A stretch of 64,000 nt of DNA from an uncultured Elusimicrobiales bacterium (lineage in GTDB: Bacteria > Elusimicrobiota > Elusimicrobia > Elusimicrobiales > Elusimicrobiaceae): assembly GCA_944327085.1 (NCBI GenBank), contig CALVGG010000005.1, positions 1-64,000 on the forward strand. Reading direction: 5' to 3'. The notes beneath the pieces are model-generated. The model was not told the DNA's origin. It made no database searches and saw nothing but the letters and a program-made list of their open reading frames with translations. Position numbers and translations under genes: made by a program. Shown here one piece after another: positions 1 to 10,923 of this stretch. Position 1 is the stretch's first letter. Each line of letters opens with the position of its first letter.

Positions 1-224
1 AAACTGTCAAAGTTAGTCGTGTAATTTTGGTCTAATGTGCAACGTCTTTCCTGTTCCGTTCTAACCGCGGACATCATCTCCTCCGCTTCCGTTACTTTGC
101 GGTTTTCTATCACGCGGCTGAATTTTGGCAATGTAACGGCGGATAATACACCAATTACAATTACCACAATTAACAACTCTGTAAGCGTAAAAGCACGCCT
201 ATTTGTGGTTTTTGCTTTATTCAC
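1..224 (-). CDS. Type IV pilin-like protein, 5' part only (cut by window start)
   Basis: Reverse-strand reading gives a short basic leader followed by RRAFTLTELLIVVIVIGV, a class III prepilin signal: cleavage would fall after the Ala preceding Phe, with Glu at mature position 5 and then the hydrophobic helix. The protein would be cut by a prepilin peptidase and built into a type IV pilus or a type II secretion pseudopilus at the inner membrane. A GTG start at 224 is preferred because GGAGGGG sits just upstream; an in-frame ATG at 236 lacks a Shine-Dalgarno sequence. The rest of the gene lies before base 1, so the globular domain, and with it the exact pilin type, cannot be judged. Confidence 0.85.
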   Translation of the reverse strand, partial: MNKAKTTNRRAFTLTELLIVVIVIGVLSAVTLPKFSRVIENRKVTEAEEMMSAVRTEQERRCTLDQNYTTNFDS

Positions 225-254
225 AATCCCCTCCATGTACTTTAAATAAAAATC

Positions 255-282
255 GTTATATCAAAAAAAAAAACCAAGTCAA
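255..282 (-). promoter_or_regulatory. Promoter of the pilin-like gene
   Basis: On the minus strand TTGACT (282-277) and TATAAC (260-255) are separated by 16 nt, each one base off the sigma-70 consensus, with a T-tract in the spacer. Transcription would begin near 248, leaving a short leader before the GTG at 224. Confidence 0.6.
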
Positions 283-399
283 GCGGTATATAAAAGCCAA
301 TAAAAAAGGCCATTTAATATAAAAAGACAAAAAAATCAACCCTCAGACGGGAAAATATCAAAAAGAGAAATTTGATTTTAGGCTTTGCCCTCGGCAAAA

Positions 400-426
400 T
401 TGACAAATATGCAAATTTGATAAAAT
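400..426 (+). promoter_or_regulatory. Candidate promoter of the ftsA-like gene
   Basis: TTGACA (400-405) is followed after 15 nt by TAAAAT (421-426). The spacer is shorter than ideal. A second possible -10, TATAGT, lies at 431-436. The AT-rich gap between the two divergent genes (225-450) holds nothing else that I can recognise. Confidence 0.4.
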
Positions 427-450
427 GAGGTATAGTTTTTAGGAGTTTAT

Positions 451-1599
451 ATGAACCGCAATATACTGGCACTGGATTTTGGCAGCGGAAAAATAGCAGC
501 CGCCCTTAGCGCATATGATGATGAAACCGGCACCCTGCGCGTGCGCCGCACGCTTATGCAGCCGTGCAAGGCCGTTAACGCATGCGTGGTGCTGGATTTG
601 CAGGAAACCCAAAACGCTTTAAACAAAATTTTTGCCGATATTTCGGAATACGTTTCTTTTAACCCTTCGGTAGTGGTTGGGCTTAGAGGCAGCTTTTTAA
701 GTTTTAAACGCGCAAGCGGTTTTAAAAATACGGACGGGAGAAACCGCATTATTTCCAACCGGGATATTGCCGACGCGGTAAACAACTCCGTCCCCCGCAA
801 TTTAAGCGATACGCTGGAAGTGGTGGACGTGCTTCCCCAGGCCTATACCATAGACGGGCAAACCGGCATTAAAAACCCGCGCGGAATGGAGGGCTTTGGA
901 CTGGAAGTGGAAACATTTATTTCCTGCGCATTGGTTACCCAACTAAATAATTTAAACCACGCTTTATGTGCCTGTGAATGCCCGGATTATACTGTCCTTC
1001 CCAGCAGTATCTGCCTGGCGGAAACCCTATTAAAACCCGAAGAAAAAGCCAATACTACTTTATTTTTAGATATCGGCGGGGAGAACTCCTCCGCCCTGCT
1101 GTACCGCAAAGACACTATTTTGGAAGGGTGGGAACTGCCCATCGGGGCCGAAATGATTGTGCAGGAAGTGGCCGATGTGCTGCAAAATGATTTAAAAGCT
1201 ACCCGCGCCACCTTAACCCAATACGAGTACGGCGACGACGAAATCATAGACGACGTATTGGACGAAGCCTCCAAAAAAATGCTGCGCGCCATTAAAAAAG
1301 AGCTTCTGCAGTCTATGCCGTTTGTAAAATATCCCCCGGTTTGGGCCGTGCTTAGCGGGGGAGGAAGCTCCTTAAGCGTGCGGGAAGCCGCTAAAGACGT
1401 TTTCAGCCTGCGTAAAGCCCGCCTGGCCGCCTATGACGATTTAATTTCCGACGCGCCCGATGCCGACGACCCCGTCTTTTCCTCGGCCATTGCCTTAACT
1501 TTGCACTCCCTGGAGCGCGACGCCCACACCCCGGCCCCCGTTCACCAAAAAGAAGAAGGCTTTTTGGGTGGTCTGCTTGCCAAACTGGGCTTAAACTAA
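451..1599 (+). CDS. FtsA-like actin-fold cell division protein
   Basis: 382 aa with the layout of FtsA: an N-terminal phosphate-1 strand (ALDFGSGKI, residues 7-15), an inserted SHS2-like region, a second phosphate loop (LDIGGENSS), an adenosine-site loop (LSGGGSS) and a C-terminal amphipathic tail (GFLGGLLAKL) like the FtsA membrane-targeting helix. FtsA anchors FtsZ filaments to the inner membrane. The second phosphate loop departs from the usual DIGGGTT, so ATP use may differ. No ftsZ or ftsQ lies beside it, which is unusual. AGGAG precedes the ATG. A pilus-type actin-like ATPase (PilM) is an alternative, but the tail favours FtsA. Confidence 0.7.
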   Translation: MNRNILALDFGSGKIAAALSAYDDETGTLRVRRTLMQPCKAVNACVVLDLQETQNALNKIFADISEYVSFNPSVVVGLRGSFLSFKRASGFKNTDGRNRIISNRDIADAVNNSVPRNLSDTLEVVDVLPQAYTIDGQTGIKNPRGMEGFGLEVETFISCALVTQLNNLNHALCACECPDYTVLPSSICLAETLLKPEEKANTTLFLDIGGENSSALLYRKDTILEGWELPIGAEMIVQEVADVLQNDLKATRATLTQYEYGDDEIIDDVLDEASKKMLRAIKKELLQSMPFVKYPPVWAVLSGGGSSLSVREAAKDVFSLRKARLAAYDDLISDAPDADDPVFSSAIALTLHSLERDAHTPAPVHQKEEGFLGGLLAKLGLN

Positions 1600-1612
1600 C
1601 CACGTTTTACAT

Positions 1613-1642
1613 AAAAAACCCCGGCTTAAACCGGGGTTTTTT
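1613..1642. terminator. Bidirectional terminator, ftsA-like / lpxK
   Basis: A 12-bp stem (A6CCCCGG paired with CCGGGGT6) around a six-base loop has an A-run on one side and a T-run on the other. It can serve both convergent genes. Confidence 0.85.
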
Positions 1643-1658
1643 GTTTTATTTGTTGGGT

Positions 1659-2756
1659 TTATTTGCGTTTGAAAAATTTGGGATACAGCACCTGGGTAAA
1701 TTTATCCATTTGCTCTTCCCCGCCGCGTATTTTTAAATTGACGGATAAAACATACACGTCTTTAGTTAAAATATCGCGCCAGTTATCGGGAAATTTTACA
1801 AAGTCCTTAAACGTTGTAATAAGCGGCAGGGAGCCGCGGGTATCCTCAAACGTGCGCAAGTGGGCGGCGGTGTAGAATTGATGATCCGGAAAGCGCCAGC
1901 GCTGGGCCAAGGTAAGGCCCAGGTTTTCAAGCGTTTTTTCAAACGTTTCCGGGTGGCCCAACGCGCAGAAGCAGGCGGCTTTGCCCTGTACGTCTTTCAA
2001 ATCCACCTTGCGGCCTTTGCATACGTCAAAGTAATATTCGGGCTTGTGTTCGCTTTCCAAAATTTCCACTTCGTCGTTATATTCGCGGATTTTGTCTTTG
2101 ATGTCTTCCAATTCGCGCGGGGTGGCCTGGTCGCAATGGGTAAGAACCACCAGGGCGGCGCGTTTTAAAGCGGTAAGCGGCTCGCGCAGGTTACCATAGG
2201 GCAAGAGCTCGCCATTGCCAAAAGGGTTTTTGGCGTCCACCAGCACAATGTTGGCATCGCGTTTCAAGCGGTGGTGTTGAAAGCCGTCGTCAAGCAAAAT
2301 AATTTGGCTTTTAAAGCGGCGCAAGGCTTCGGTGGCGGCTTCGGCCCGGTCCGGCGAGATGACCACCGGCACCTTATACTGGCTAAGCACGCGGCTCATC
2401 ATAAAAGGCTCGTCTCCGGCGCTTCTCCAGTCCGCGTCCGGGTTATCAAACAGCACCACTACATCTTTGCTTTTTTGCTGGCGTTTGTAGCCGCGGGAAA
2501 CTATCGCCACCCGCAGGCCTTCTTTAGCCAGCGCCGTGGCCGCCAGCAAAACGGCCGTGGTTTTGCCCGTTCCCCCCGCCGTAATATTACCAATACATAC
2601 CACGCGGGAATTGACACTTCTAACCGTCTTCCACCCGTTTTGATATGCAAAACGGTTCAGCCAGCCGGCAGCGCCATATAATTTACTTGCCCCCAATAAA
2701 AGCCAGCGGCCGGGAACGGAATTTTGCAACTTATTTCTTACTTCCTGTAAATCCAT
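1659..2756 (-). CDS. lpxK: Tetraacyldisaccharide 4'-kinase
   Basis: 365 aa. LpxK phosphorylates the 4' position of the lipid A disaccharide at the cytoplasmic face of the inner membrane. The family signature is clear: an N-terminal membrane-associating helix, the P-loop GNITAGGTGKT at residues 56-66, SRGYKR near 90, and the DDGFQHHRLKRD segment typical of LpxK. The length is normal. It stands alone on the minus strand, divergent from the acyltransferase and heptose genes, so lipid A and core-sugar synthesis meet at this point of the genome. Confidence 0.95.
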   Translation of the reverse strand: MDLQEVRNKLQNSVPGRWLLLGASKLYGAAGWLNRFAYQNGWKTVRSVNSRVVCIGNITAGGTGKTTAVLLAATALAKEGLRVAIVSRGYKRQQKSKDVVVLFDNPDADWRSAGDEPFMMSRVLSQYKVPVVISPDRAEAATEALRRFKSQIILLDDGFQHHRLKRDANIVLVDAKNPFGNGELLPYGNLREPLTALKRAALVVLTHCDQATPRELEDIKDKIREYNDEVEILESEHKPEYYFDVCKGRKVDLKDVQGKAACFCALGHPETFEKTLENLGLTLAQRWRFPDHQFYTAAHLRTFEDTRGSLPLITTFKDFVKFPDNWRDILTKDVYVLSVNLKIRGGEEQMDKFTQVLYPKFFKRK

Positions 2757-2861
2757 AAAACCATCCTTTTCTTAAAATCTGACAGTTAATATATTTTAGC
2801 ATTTATAAAGCCCGCTTTCCCGCCCAATACAGTCCCTATAGAAAATTGTTATAATTAAGGT

Positions 2862-3794
2862 ATGCGCTTTCAAAAAACACCTTTACATTATATTCAATAC
2901 CTATGCCTGAAAGCCGCCTGCGCGGCACTTAGGCTGCTGCCTTACTCTTGGGCGGTGGCGGCGGGCCGCTTTGCCACGGGGGCCGTGCGTTTTGTTATGC
3001 CCAAACGCTTTAAACGCACCATGTATGACATACAACGTGCCTTTCCGGACAAATCCCCCCAAGAAGTGTATGAAATTGCCTTGGAATCCTGGCGTAATAT
3101 GGGGGCTATTTTATCGGAATTTATCCATTTAACCGCCATGACGCCCGAAAAATTTAAAAAATATGTGGATATTATCGGTGCGGAAAAAATGCTGGACGCA
3201 CAAAACAAAAAAATTGGCGGCATTATACACATCGGACACTTTACCAATTGGGAAGCATTCGGCCTGGCCGGCGCCGTATGGGGCGTGGATAAAGCCGTTT
3301 TGGCCCAGCGCGTGGATAACCCCTATGTGGACGCGGAAACCAACCGCCTGCGCAATATTTTTACCGGGCGCACATTCTACAGTAATCACGAAGACAACCC
3401 TTTCTTTGCCTGTATGCGCTGGCTTAAAAAAGGCAAACTGCTGGGCATTTTGATTGACCAAAACGCCACTGCCAGCGAAGTTTGGGTGCGTTTTATGGGC
3501 CGGGTGGCGGCGTTTTCCCCCATTACGGCTTTACTGGCTATTAAAATGCAGGTGCCGGTATTCCCGGTGCAGGTAGTGCGTAAGATGGGCAAAATTGTAT
3601 GCATCGTGCATGACCCGCTTACCCCGCCTAAAGAATATTCCCCAAAAAGCGTGTTGGAATTTACAAAAGTTTTAGTAAAGTGTTACGAAGACTGGATGAA
3701 GGAAGACCCCGCCTCCTGGCTGTGGGCCCACAACCGCTGGAAACGCGAAGCCGAAGGGGAACGCTATTTACAGGAACACCCTGATGAAGCCTAA
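2862..3794 (+). CDS. Lipid A late acyltransferase (LpxL/HtrB family)
   Basis: 310 aa. The protein carries the HX4(D/E) motif of this family as HFTNWE (His126, Glu131), an N-terminal hydrophobic anchor at about residues 15-45, and the later segments around GKLLGILIDQNA and WLWAHNRWK. It would add a secondary acyl chain to KDO-lipid A, or to a lipid A precursor, at the inner membrane. It starts an operon: its last 11 nt overlap the next gene. Whether it is LpxL-like or LpxM-like cannot be told from sequence alone, so no symbol is given. Confidence 0.88.
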   Translation: MRFQKTPLHYIQYLCLKAACAALRLLPYSWAVAAGRFATGAVRFVMPKRFKRTMYDIQRAFPDKSPQEVYEIALESWRNMGAILSEFIHLTAMTPEKFKKYVDIIGAEKMLDAQNKKIGGIIHIGHFTNWEAFGLAGAVWGVDKAVLAQRVDNPYVDAETNRLRNIFTGRTFYSNHEDNPFFACMRWLKKGKLLGILIDQNATASEVWVRFMGRVAAFSPITALLAIKMQVPVFPVQVVRKMGKIVCIVHDPLTPPKEYSPKSVLEFTKVLVKCYEDWMKEDPASWLWAHNRWKREAEGERYLQEHPDEA

Positions 3795-4341
3795 AATCAA
3801 AGCCATTTTTTTTGACCGGGACGGCACCCTCATACACGAAAAACCGGGCACTTATCTAAGTGATCCCGCCAAAGTGCGCCCTTATAAAAGCGTACCTCCC
3901 GCATTAAAAAAATTACAAAAATTAGGTTTTTCGTTTTTTATTGTATCCAACCAATCCGGCATTGGACGCGGCTATTTTACCGCCAAAGAGGTAGACGCCT
4001 GCCACGCCCGCCTGCGCCAGCTTTTAAAACCGGTGGTTATACAGGATATTGTATATTGCCCCCACTCCCCGGACCAAGCCTGCCGCTGCCGCAAGCCGGG
4101 CACCCTGCTGGGGGAGAAGCTTATCAAAAAATACGGGGTGGACGTAAGCAAGTCCTATATGGTTGGCGATAAAAAGGCAGATGTGCTTTTTGGCCAGGCG
4201 TTGGGTTTAAAAACCGTACTGATGACCACCGCCAACGGCAAACACCACCTAAAAAAATACCCGGATCTAAAACCCAGTAAAGTGGCCAGCAATATGCTAA
4301 ACGCGGCCAAATTTATTGAACAGGACAGCGCCAATGAATAA
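3784..4341 (+). CDS. gmhB: D-glycero-D-manno-heptose 1,7-bisphosphate 7-phosphatase
   Basis: 185 aa HAD-family phosphatase. It has the DRDGTL nucleophile motif near the N-terminus, SNQSGIGRG as the second motif, the zinc-binding loop built from CPHSP and CRCRKPG, and MVGDKKAD as the acidic motif. This zinc loop separates GmhB from histidinol phosphatase relatives lacking the heptose context. It removes the 7-phosphate in ADP-heptose synthesis. It overlaps the acyltransferase by 11 nt and the next gene by 8 nt, which implies translational coupling. Confidence 0.9.
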   Translation: MKPKIKAIFFDRDGTLIHEKPGTYLSDPAKVRPYKSVPPALKKLQKLGFSFFIVSNQSGIGRGYFTAKEVDACHARLRQLLKPVVIQDIVYCPHSPDQACRCRKPGTLLGEKLIKKYGVDVSKSYMVGDKKADVLFGQALGLKTVLMTTANGKHHLKKYPDLKPSKVASNMLNAAKFIEQDSANE

Positions 4342-5437
4342 ATGGGCTTTATGGGTGGTGGTGGCGGCACTTTTAACGGGCTGTAAAACCGCCCAGCCGG
4401 CCGTATCTCCCCAACAAAACACCGCCGCCACGCAACCGATTGTTGCGCAAGTTCAAAGCCCCTCTTTCCCCCACGCAAAGCCCCAAACGCAAGAAACTCT
4501 TAAACAAAATATCCCCGCGGCACCGGCTGAACAGGTAAAGCCCTACACGAAAGAGCCGCAAACTGCCCCGCAGGAAGCGGCCCAACAAACACCCTCCCTT
4601 CCCGAAGAAAAACCGGCCCCAGCCGCCGAACCGGCCCCCAAAATTTTACCCAAAGACACCCCTGTTTTTGAAGATGAAGAGCTGATAGACACCACCGGCC
4701 GCCTGTTAAACCCCTACGCCTACTTACAGCCGGACGCTTCCGCCCGCACCGGTGCCCCGTGGGACGGGGAACAACTAAAATACGGCATTTACTATACGTT
4801 TATTAAAGCGGGCACGGCCTATATACGCAACCGCGGCGTGGTGGATATTGACGGGCAAAAAGCTTATTTAATACAAACCACGGCGTTTTCCGCCGCGGTG
4901 ATTGACGCTTTTTTTAAAGTGCGCGATATTAACCAATCCTGGATAGACACGCAAACTTTTTACTCCCGCGGCTACGGCCAAAGCGTGCGGGAAGGCAGCT
5001 ACAAGCGTGACGAATGGGTAAACTTTGCCCCGCTGGAAAACCGCTACTACGGCCAAATACAAAAGAAAGACCCCGCCCCACGTGAAATTAAAGGAGAGCT
5101 GGCTATACCGGTGGCGGACTTTTTGTCCTCTTTATATTTTGTTCGCGCCCAAAAGCTGGAAATTGGGCAAGACATTGTTTTTGATATTGTAAACCGCGAA
5201 AAACAATACCCGCTTATTGTAAAAGTGCTTCGCAAAGAAAAAATAAAAACCCCGGCGGGGGAGTTCAACTGCATTGTGGTGGAGCCCCAACTGCGCGGGG
5301 AGGGCATATTTGTAAGCAAGGGCAAAAGCCTTACCGTTTGGCTGACGGACGACCAATACCGCATGCCCGTTAAGATGAAAACGGAAGTTTTTATAGGCAG
5401 TGTATCGGCCTCTTTATTGGAATATAAAAGGCTGTAA
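4334..5437 (+). CDS. DUF3108 lipoprotein
   Basis: 367 aa from the ATG at 4334. An upstream in-frame ATG at 4316 lies deeper inside gmhB and would spoil the signal sequence. Residues 1-17 form a lipoprotein signal with lipobox LLTGC, so the protein should be lipid-anchored. Next comes a long Pro/Ala/Gln-rich linker (about 20-105), then a folded region (about 130-367) with the features of DUF3108: a YGIYYTFIKAGTAYI strand, the DINQSW segment and a C-terminal beta-rich half. The function of DUF3108 is not known. Its place inside an LPS-precursor operon suggests an outer-membrane or periplasmic envelope role. Confidence 0.75.
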   Translation: MNKWALWVVVAALLTGCKTAQPAVSPQQNTAATQPIVAQVQSPSFPHAKPQTQETLKQNIPAAPAEQVKPYTKEPQTAPQEAAQQTPSLPEEKPAPAAEPAPKILPKDTPVFEDEELIDTTGRLLNPYAYLQPDASARTGAPWDGEQLKYGIYYTFIKAGTAYIRNRGVVDIDGQKAYLIQTTAFSAAVIDAFFKVRDINQSWIDTQTFYSRGYGQSVREGSYKRDEWVNFAPLENRYYGQIQKKDPAPREIKGELAIPVADFLSSLYFVRAQKLEIGQDIVFDIVNREKQYPLIVKVLRKEKIKTPAGEFNCIVVEPQLRGEGIFVSKGKSLTVWLTDDQYRMPVKMKTEVFIGSVSASLLEYKRL

Positions 5438-5484
5438 ACACGGCAGTAAATATTTTATAATGGGATATAATAAGGAGAGGTTTT

Positions 5485-6470
5485 ATGACCACCGTACCTA
5501 CCAAAAGACTAAAAGAAATTTTACATTCATTTAAAGACCAGCAAATCATCGTCGTGGGCGATATTATGCTGGACCATTTTATCAAGGGGGACGTTACCCG
5601 CATCTCCCCCGAGGCGCCCGTGCCGGTGGTAGCCGTAAAAAAGGAATTTTTTGTAGCGGGCGGCGCCGGAAATGTGGCGGTGAACCTGTCTGCCATGGGG
5701 GCAAAACCCATTTTGGTCTCCGTCGTGGGGGACGATTTGGGCGGCGAAATGCTAAAAGGATTCCTGCGTGATAAACAGGTGGATTTGCGCGGCGTGGCCG
5801 AAGACCCCAACCGCCCCACCACCCAAAAAGTGCGTGTAATGGCCGAACAACAGCAAATTGTGCGTTTTGACCGCGAAAGCAAAAAAACGGTGGACGCCAG
5901 CGTGGGAAACCAATGCATGGAAAGCTTTAAAGCCGCGCTGAAAAATGCCAAAGGGGTGATTCTGTCCGACTACGGCAAAGGCATGCTGAGCGACCATAAC
6001 ATTGAAGACATCATCTCCATGTGCCGCGAGAAAAACATCCCCGTCTGTGTGGACCCGAAAATTGACAATTTTAAAAAATACAAACACATTACCTGCATGA
6101 CCCCCAACACCAAAGAAGCCTGGGAAGGCGTGGGCGAATCCCCCCGCAGCGGCGAGGAAGCCATTACGGAGCTGGGCAATAAAATTTTAAAAATGTTGGA
6201 TGCCGATTCCATCTTAATCACCCGCAGTGCAGACGGCATGAGCTTGTTTGAAAAAGGCCGCAAGACCCCCATTACGGTAAAAGCTACCGCGCGGGAAGTA
6301 TTTGATGTAACCGGCGCGGGGGATACGGTTATTTCCGTGCTTACCCTGGCCCTGGCGGCCGGCGCCAACTTGCAGGAAGCGGCTGTGCTTTCCAACTATG
6401 CGGCCGGGATTGTGGTGGGCAAATCCGGCACGGCTACGGCCAGCATTAAAGAAATTGAAGGAGTCTTGCC

Positions 6471-6474
<4 letters not shown>
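5485..6474 (+). CDS. hldA: D-glycero-beta-D-manno-heptose-7-phosphate kinase
   Basis: 329 aa, equal to the kinase half of HldE (RfaE). PfkB/ribokinase features are present: VVGDIMLD near the start, the GGAGNVAVNLS glycine-rich substrate loop, and the DVTGAGDT anion-hole and catalytic-base motif near residue 275. It phosphorylates heptose-7-phosphate at C1, giving the substrate of GmhB encoded two genes upstream. The cytidylyltransferase half of bifunctional HldE is absent, so ADP-transfer must come from a separate gene outside the window. GGAGAGG lies before the ATG. Its TGA overlaps the GTG of kdsB. Confidence 0.9.
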
Positions 6475-8854
<2,380 letters not shown>

Positions 8855-8860
8855 ACTTTT

Positions 8861-8888
8861 AATCCCCGCCACGCGGCGGGGATTTTTT
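8861..8888 (+). terminator. pyrG terminator
   Basis: AATCCCCGCC-ACGC-GGCGGGGATT followed by a T-run is a GC-rich intrinsic terminator seven bases after the stop codon. Confidence 0.88.
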
Positions 8889-9196
8889 ATTTGCCCCACT
8901 GCAACCCTACTGTGTCGTGCTGTCCAAAACTATCCTTATCCCTTCCTTTCCATTTACTGCATAAACCGCCGGTCGGGTGAGCCTGTGGCCGCGTGCTGTG
9001 CCGTGTTTCCCCCTGCCGGCATAAAAATACCGGGGGAAGCTTTTGGCTCCCCTCGGTTGAGGTTAAACTAATCGCCTTGGGATATCCCAAAACGACTATA
9101 CTGCAAAATCTGCCGGCCCCTTTACGGGGCTACAGATGCCGCGGCCCCGCTTATAAAACCCTGCGGGGCCAAGGGCAAAACAACTAAACAATTCTG
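8889..9196. other. Unexplained 308-nt gap between convergent pyrG and tig
   Basis: No convincing gene is seen: two short overlapping ORFs, one on each strand, lack ribosome-binding sites and family features. The gap holds several foldable elements: a perfect 14-bp palindrome TTGGGATATCCCAA (9077-9090), a GCCCC/GGGGC hairpin (9116-9130) and a GGCCCCGC/GCGGGGCC hairpin (9143-9170). TTTGCCC at its left edge can pair with GGGCAAA at 9173-9179. I checked for tmRNA, RNase P, SRP and 6S motifs and found none. It may be a non-coding RNA or a small repeat element. Confidence 0.45.
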
Positions 9197-10486
9197 TTAT
9201 TTGGTAACGGCTTGCGCCTTCAAGAAATCAAACACTTTGCGTTCGCTTAAAGTAGCCATAATGTGGGCTTTGCGTTCTTCAAAGAAGGTTTTGATTTTCT
9301 TTTCTTCGGCTTTGTTACCGTTGCTGGCGGCCAAGTTCTTGTCCAGTTCGGCCTTCCAGTCCGCTTCGGTGGCTTCCAAGTTTTCTTTCTTGGCAATGGC
9401 GTGGATAATGTACCCTACGCGCAGGTCTTTCTCCACAGACGGGCGGATGCGTTCTTCAAAGCTTTTGCGCTGTTCGGCGGTCAGCTGTTCGGGTTTCATA
9501 CGCGTCATGCTGGTTACAAAGTTGCGCAAAGAAGATTCCGTATATTCATCCACCAAGCTTTGCGGCAAATCAAAATGATTCATTTTTACCAAATGGTCTT
9601 CAATTTCGGCCGTTTCGGCGCGGCGGGCGTTTTGTTTGGCTTCTTCGTCCAGGCTTTCTTTCACTTTGGCTTTTAAAGCGTCCAAGGTGTCAAAACCCAT
9701 ATCTTTGGCAAAGGAATCGTCCAGCTTGGGCAATACTTTGGTTTTTATTTCGTCTACGGTTACTTCAAAAGAAAGGGTATCGTCGCCTTCTTTGGTTTCA
9801 AAGGTTTTTACAGCGCCTTTTTTAAGGCCTTTAATCGCTTCGGCCAAGCCGGGCATGGTTTGCGGGGCGGACATATCAATTAATTCGCTGTCGGCGCTTA
9901 ATTTGTAATCGTCATTGCCGTTTCTTTTGCCTTTATAGTGCACAACGGCGTAGCATTTATCGTCAATTACGGCGTCATCGGCGGTGTTTTCCAGGCGGGC
10001 GTTGGCGTCCAGCACGCGTTCCAGGTTTTCCTGCACTTCTGCGTCGGTAGCGGTTAGCTCTTTTTTGGAAAGTACAATCCCTTTATAATCTTTTACGTCA
10101 AATTCCGGGGCCACGTCTACGGCAATTTCAAAAGAGAAGGGCTTATCTTCGCTAAAGGTAGAAAAATCCCCCTTGGTAAGCACGGGCACAGTAACGGGGT
10201 TTAATTTGGTTTCTTCCAAAGCGCCGGTGATGGCGGCTTTTACCACTAAGTCCAAAGCGCGTTCTTTAATATGGCCGCCAAAATTTTGCTTGACCAAATC
10301 CAACGGAACTTTCCCGGCACGGAACCCCTGCATTTGCGCGCGGGATTGCACTTGCACGGCGGCGTTTTGAAAGCTTTTTGCTACCAGAGCGGGGGTAGCC
10401 TCCACGGCTAACGTAACCTTGCAGCCTTCTTTAGAGAGCTGTTTGGCCTTTACTTCGCCCGCTTCTGCGGTTTTAAAGATAGACAT
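9197..10486 (-). CDS. tig: Trigger factor
   Basis: 429 aa ribosome-associated chaperone and peptidyl-prolyl isomerase. The N-terminal ribosome-binding domain carries GFRAGKVPLDLV (about residues 54-65), the family signature loop. A central PPIase-like domain (about 150-240) and a helical C-terminal arm domain follow. It meets nascent chains at the ribosome exit tunnel. The usual neighbour clpP is absent; two tRNA genes lie upstream on the same strand. Confidence 0.95.
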   Translation of the reverse strand: MSIFKTAEAGEVKAKQLSKEGCKVTLAVEATPALVAKSFQNAAVQVQSRAQMQGFRAGKVPLDLVKQNFGGHIKERALDLVVKAAITGALEETKLNPVTVPVLTKGDFSTFSEDKPFSFEIAVDVAPEFDVKDYKGIVLSKKELTATDAEVQENLERVLDANARLENTADDAVIDDKCYAVVHYKGKRNGNDDYKLSADSELIDMSAPQTMPGLAEAIKGLKKGAVKTFETKEGDDTLSFEVTVDEIKTKVLPKLDDSFAKDMGFDTLDALKAKVKESLDEEAKQNARRAETAEIEDHLVKMNHFDLPQSLVDEYTESSLRNFVTSMTRMKPEQLTAEQRKSFEERIRPSVEKDLRVGYIIHAIAKKENLEATEADWKAELDKNLAASNGNKAEEKKIKTFFEERKAHIMATLSERKVFDFLKAQAVTK

Positions 10487-10514
10487 GTATTACACTCCTG
10501 TTTGGTTCAAGAAT

Positions 10515-10596
10515 TGGACGGAGAGGGACTTGAACCCTCAAGGATTGCTCCATACGCTCCTAAGGCGTACGCGTCTGCCGATTCCGCCATCCGTCC
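10515..10596 (-). tRNA. tRNA-Leu (anticodon UAG)
   Basis: The reverse strand folds into a cloverleaf with acceptor GGACGGA/TCCGTCC, an anticodon stem TACGC/GCGTA around the loop CTTAGGA (anticodon TAG), a long class II variable arm, and a T-arm with GGTTCAAGT. The 3' CCA is not encoded. It reads CUN leucine codons. Confidence 0.93.
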
Positions 10597-10640
10597 TAGT
10601 TTCTTTATTATTAATTAAAAATTGCGCGAAAAAAATAAAA

Positions 10641-10713
10641 TGGGCCATGTGAGGCTCGAACTCACGACCTTACGCTTAAGAGGCGTCTGCTCTACCAACT
10701 GAGCTAATGGCCC
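10641..10713 (-). tRNA. tRNA-Lys (anticodon CUU)
   Basis: A 73-nt cloverleaf on the reverse strand has acceptor GGGCCAT/ATGGCCC, D-arm TAGCTCAGTTGGTAGAGC, anticodon loop CTCTTAA (anticodon CTT), and T-arm GTGAGTTCGAGCCTCAC. CCA is not encoded. It lies 44 nt upstream of tRNA-Leu and probably shares its transcript. Confidence 0.93.
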
Positions 10714-10882
10714 GTAATAGGTATACTTAGATTATAGCAAAAAACGCGCTGAAAGGTCAGGCCCGGCCCCGTTGGAGCCCGGCCGCGGGAAGCCCCGCCG
10801 CACGTTTAAATTGGTATGTTTTATTTTAACATATTTATTGGGGGCGCGCAAAATTTTATCTCTTCGGTTTTGTATTAACAAT

Positions 10883-10891
10883 TGGTATAAT
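10883..10891 (+). promoter_or_regulatory. Extended -10 promoter before the DUF885-like gene
   Basis: TGGTATAAT is a perfect extended -10 element; no good -35 lies 17 nt upstream. The predicted start near 10898 leaves a leader of about 25 nt that contains GGAAGG before the ATG. Confidence 0.55.
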
Positions 10892-10923
10892 AAAAAGAAA
10901 ATCTACCCAGGAAGGCTTTTTAC

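Noticed and set aside
8887-9187. Two short ORFs (67 and 64 codons) on opposite strands
   Set aside because: They overlap each other across hairpins, have no ribosome-binding site and show no protein-like composition.
8889-9196. tmRNA, RNase P RNA, SRP RNA or 6S RNA
   Set aside because: Neither strand shows the ssrA tag coding region, the RNase P GGAAAGTCCGGGC-type core, the SRP GGAAGGAAGCAG loop or a 6S-like open bubble.
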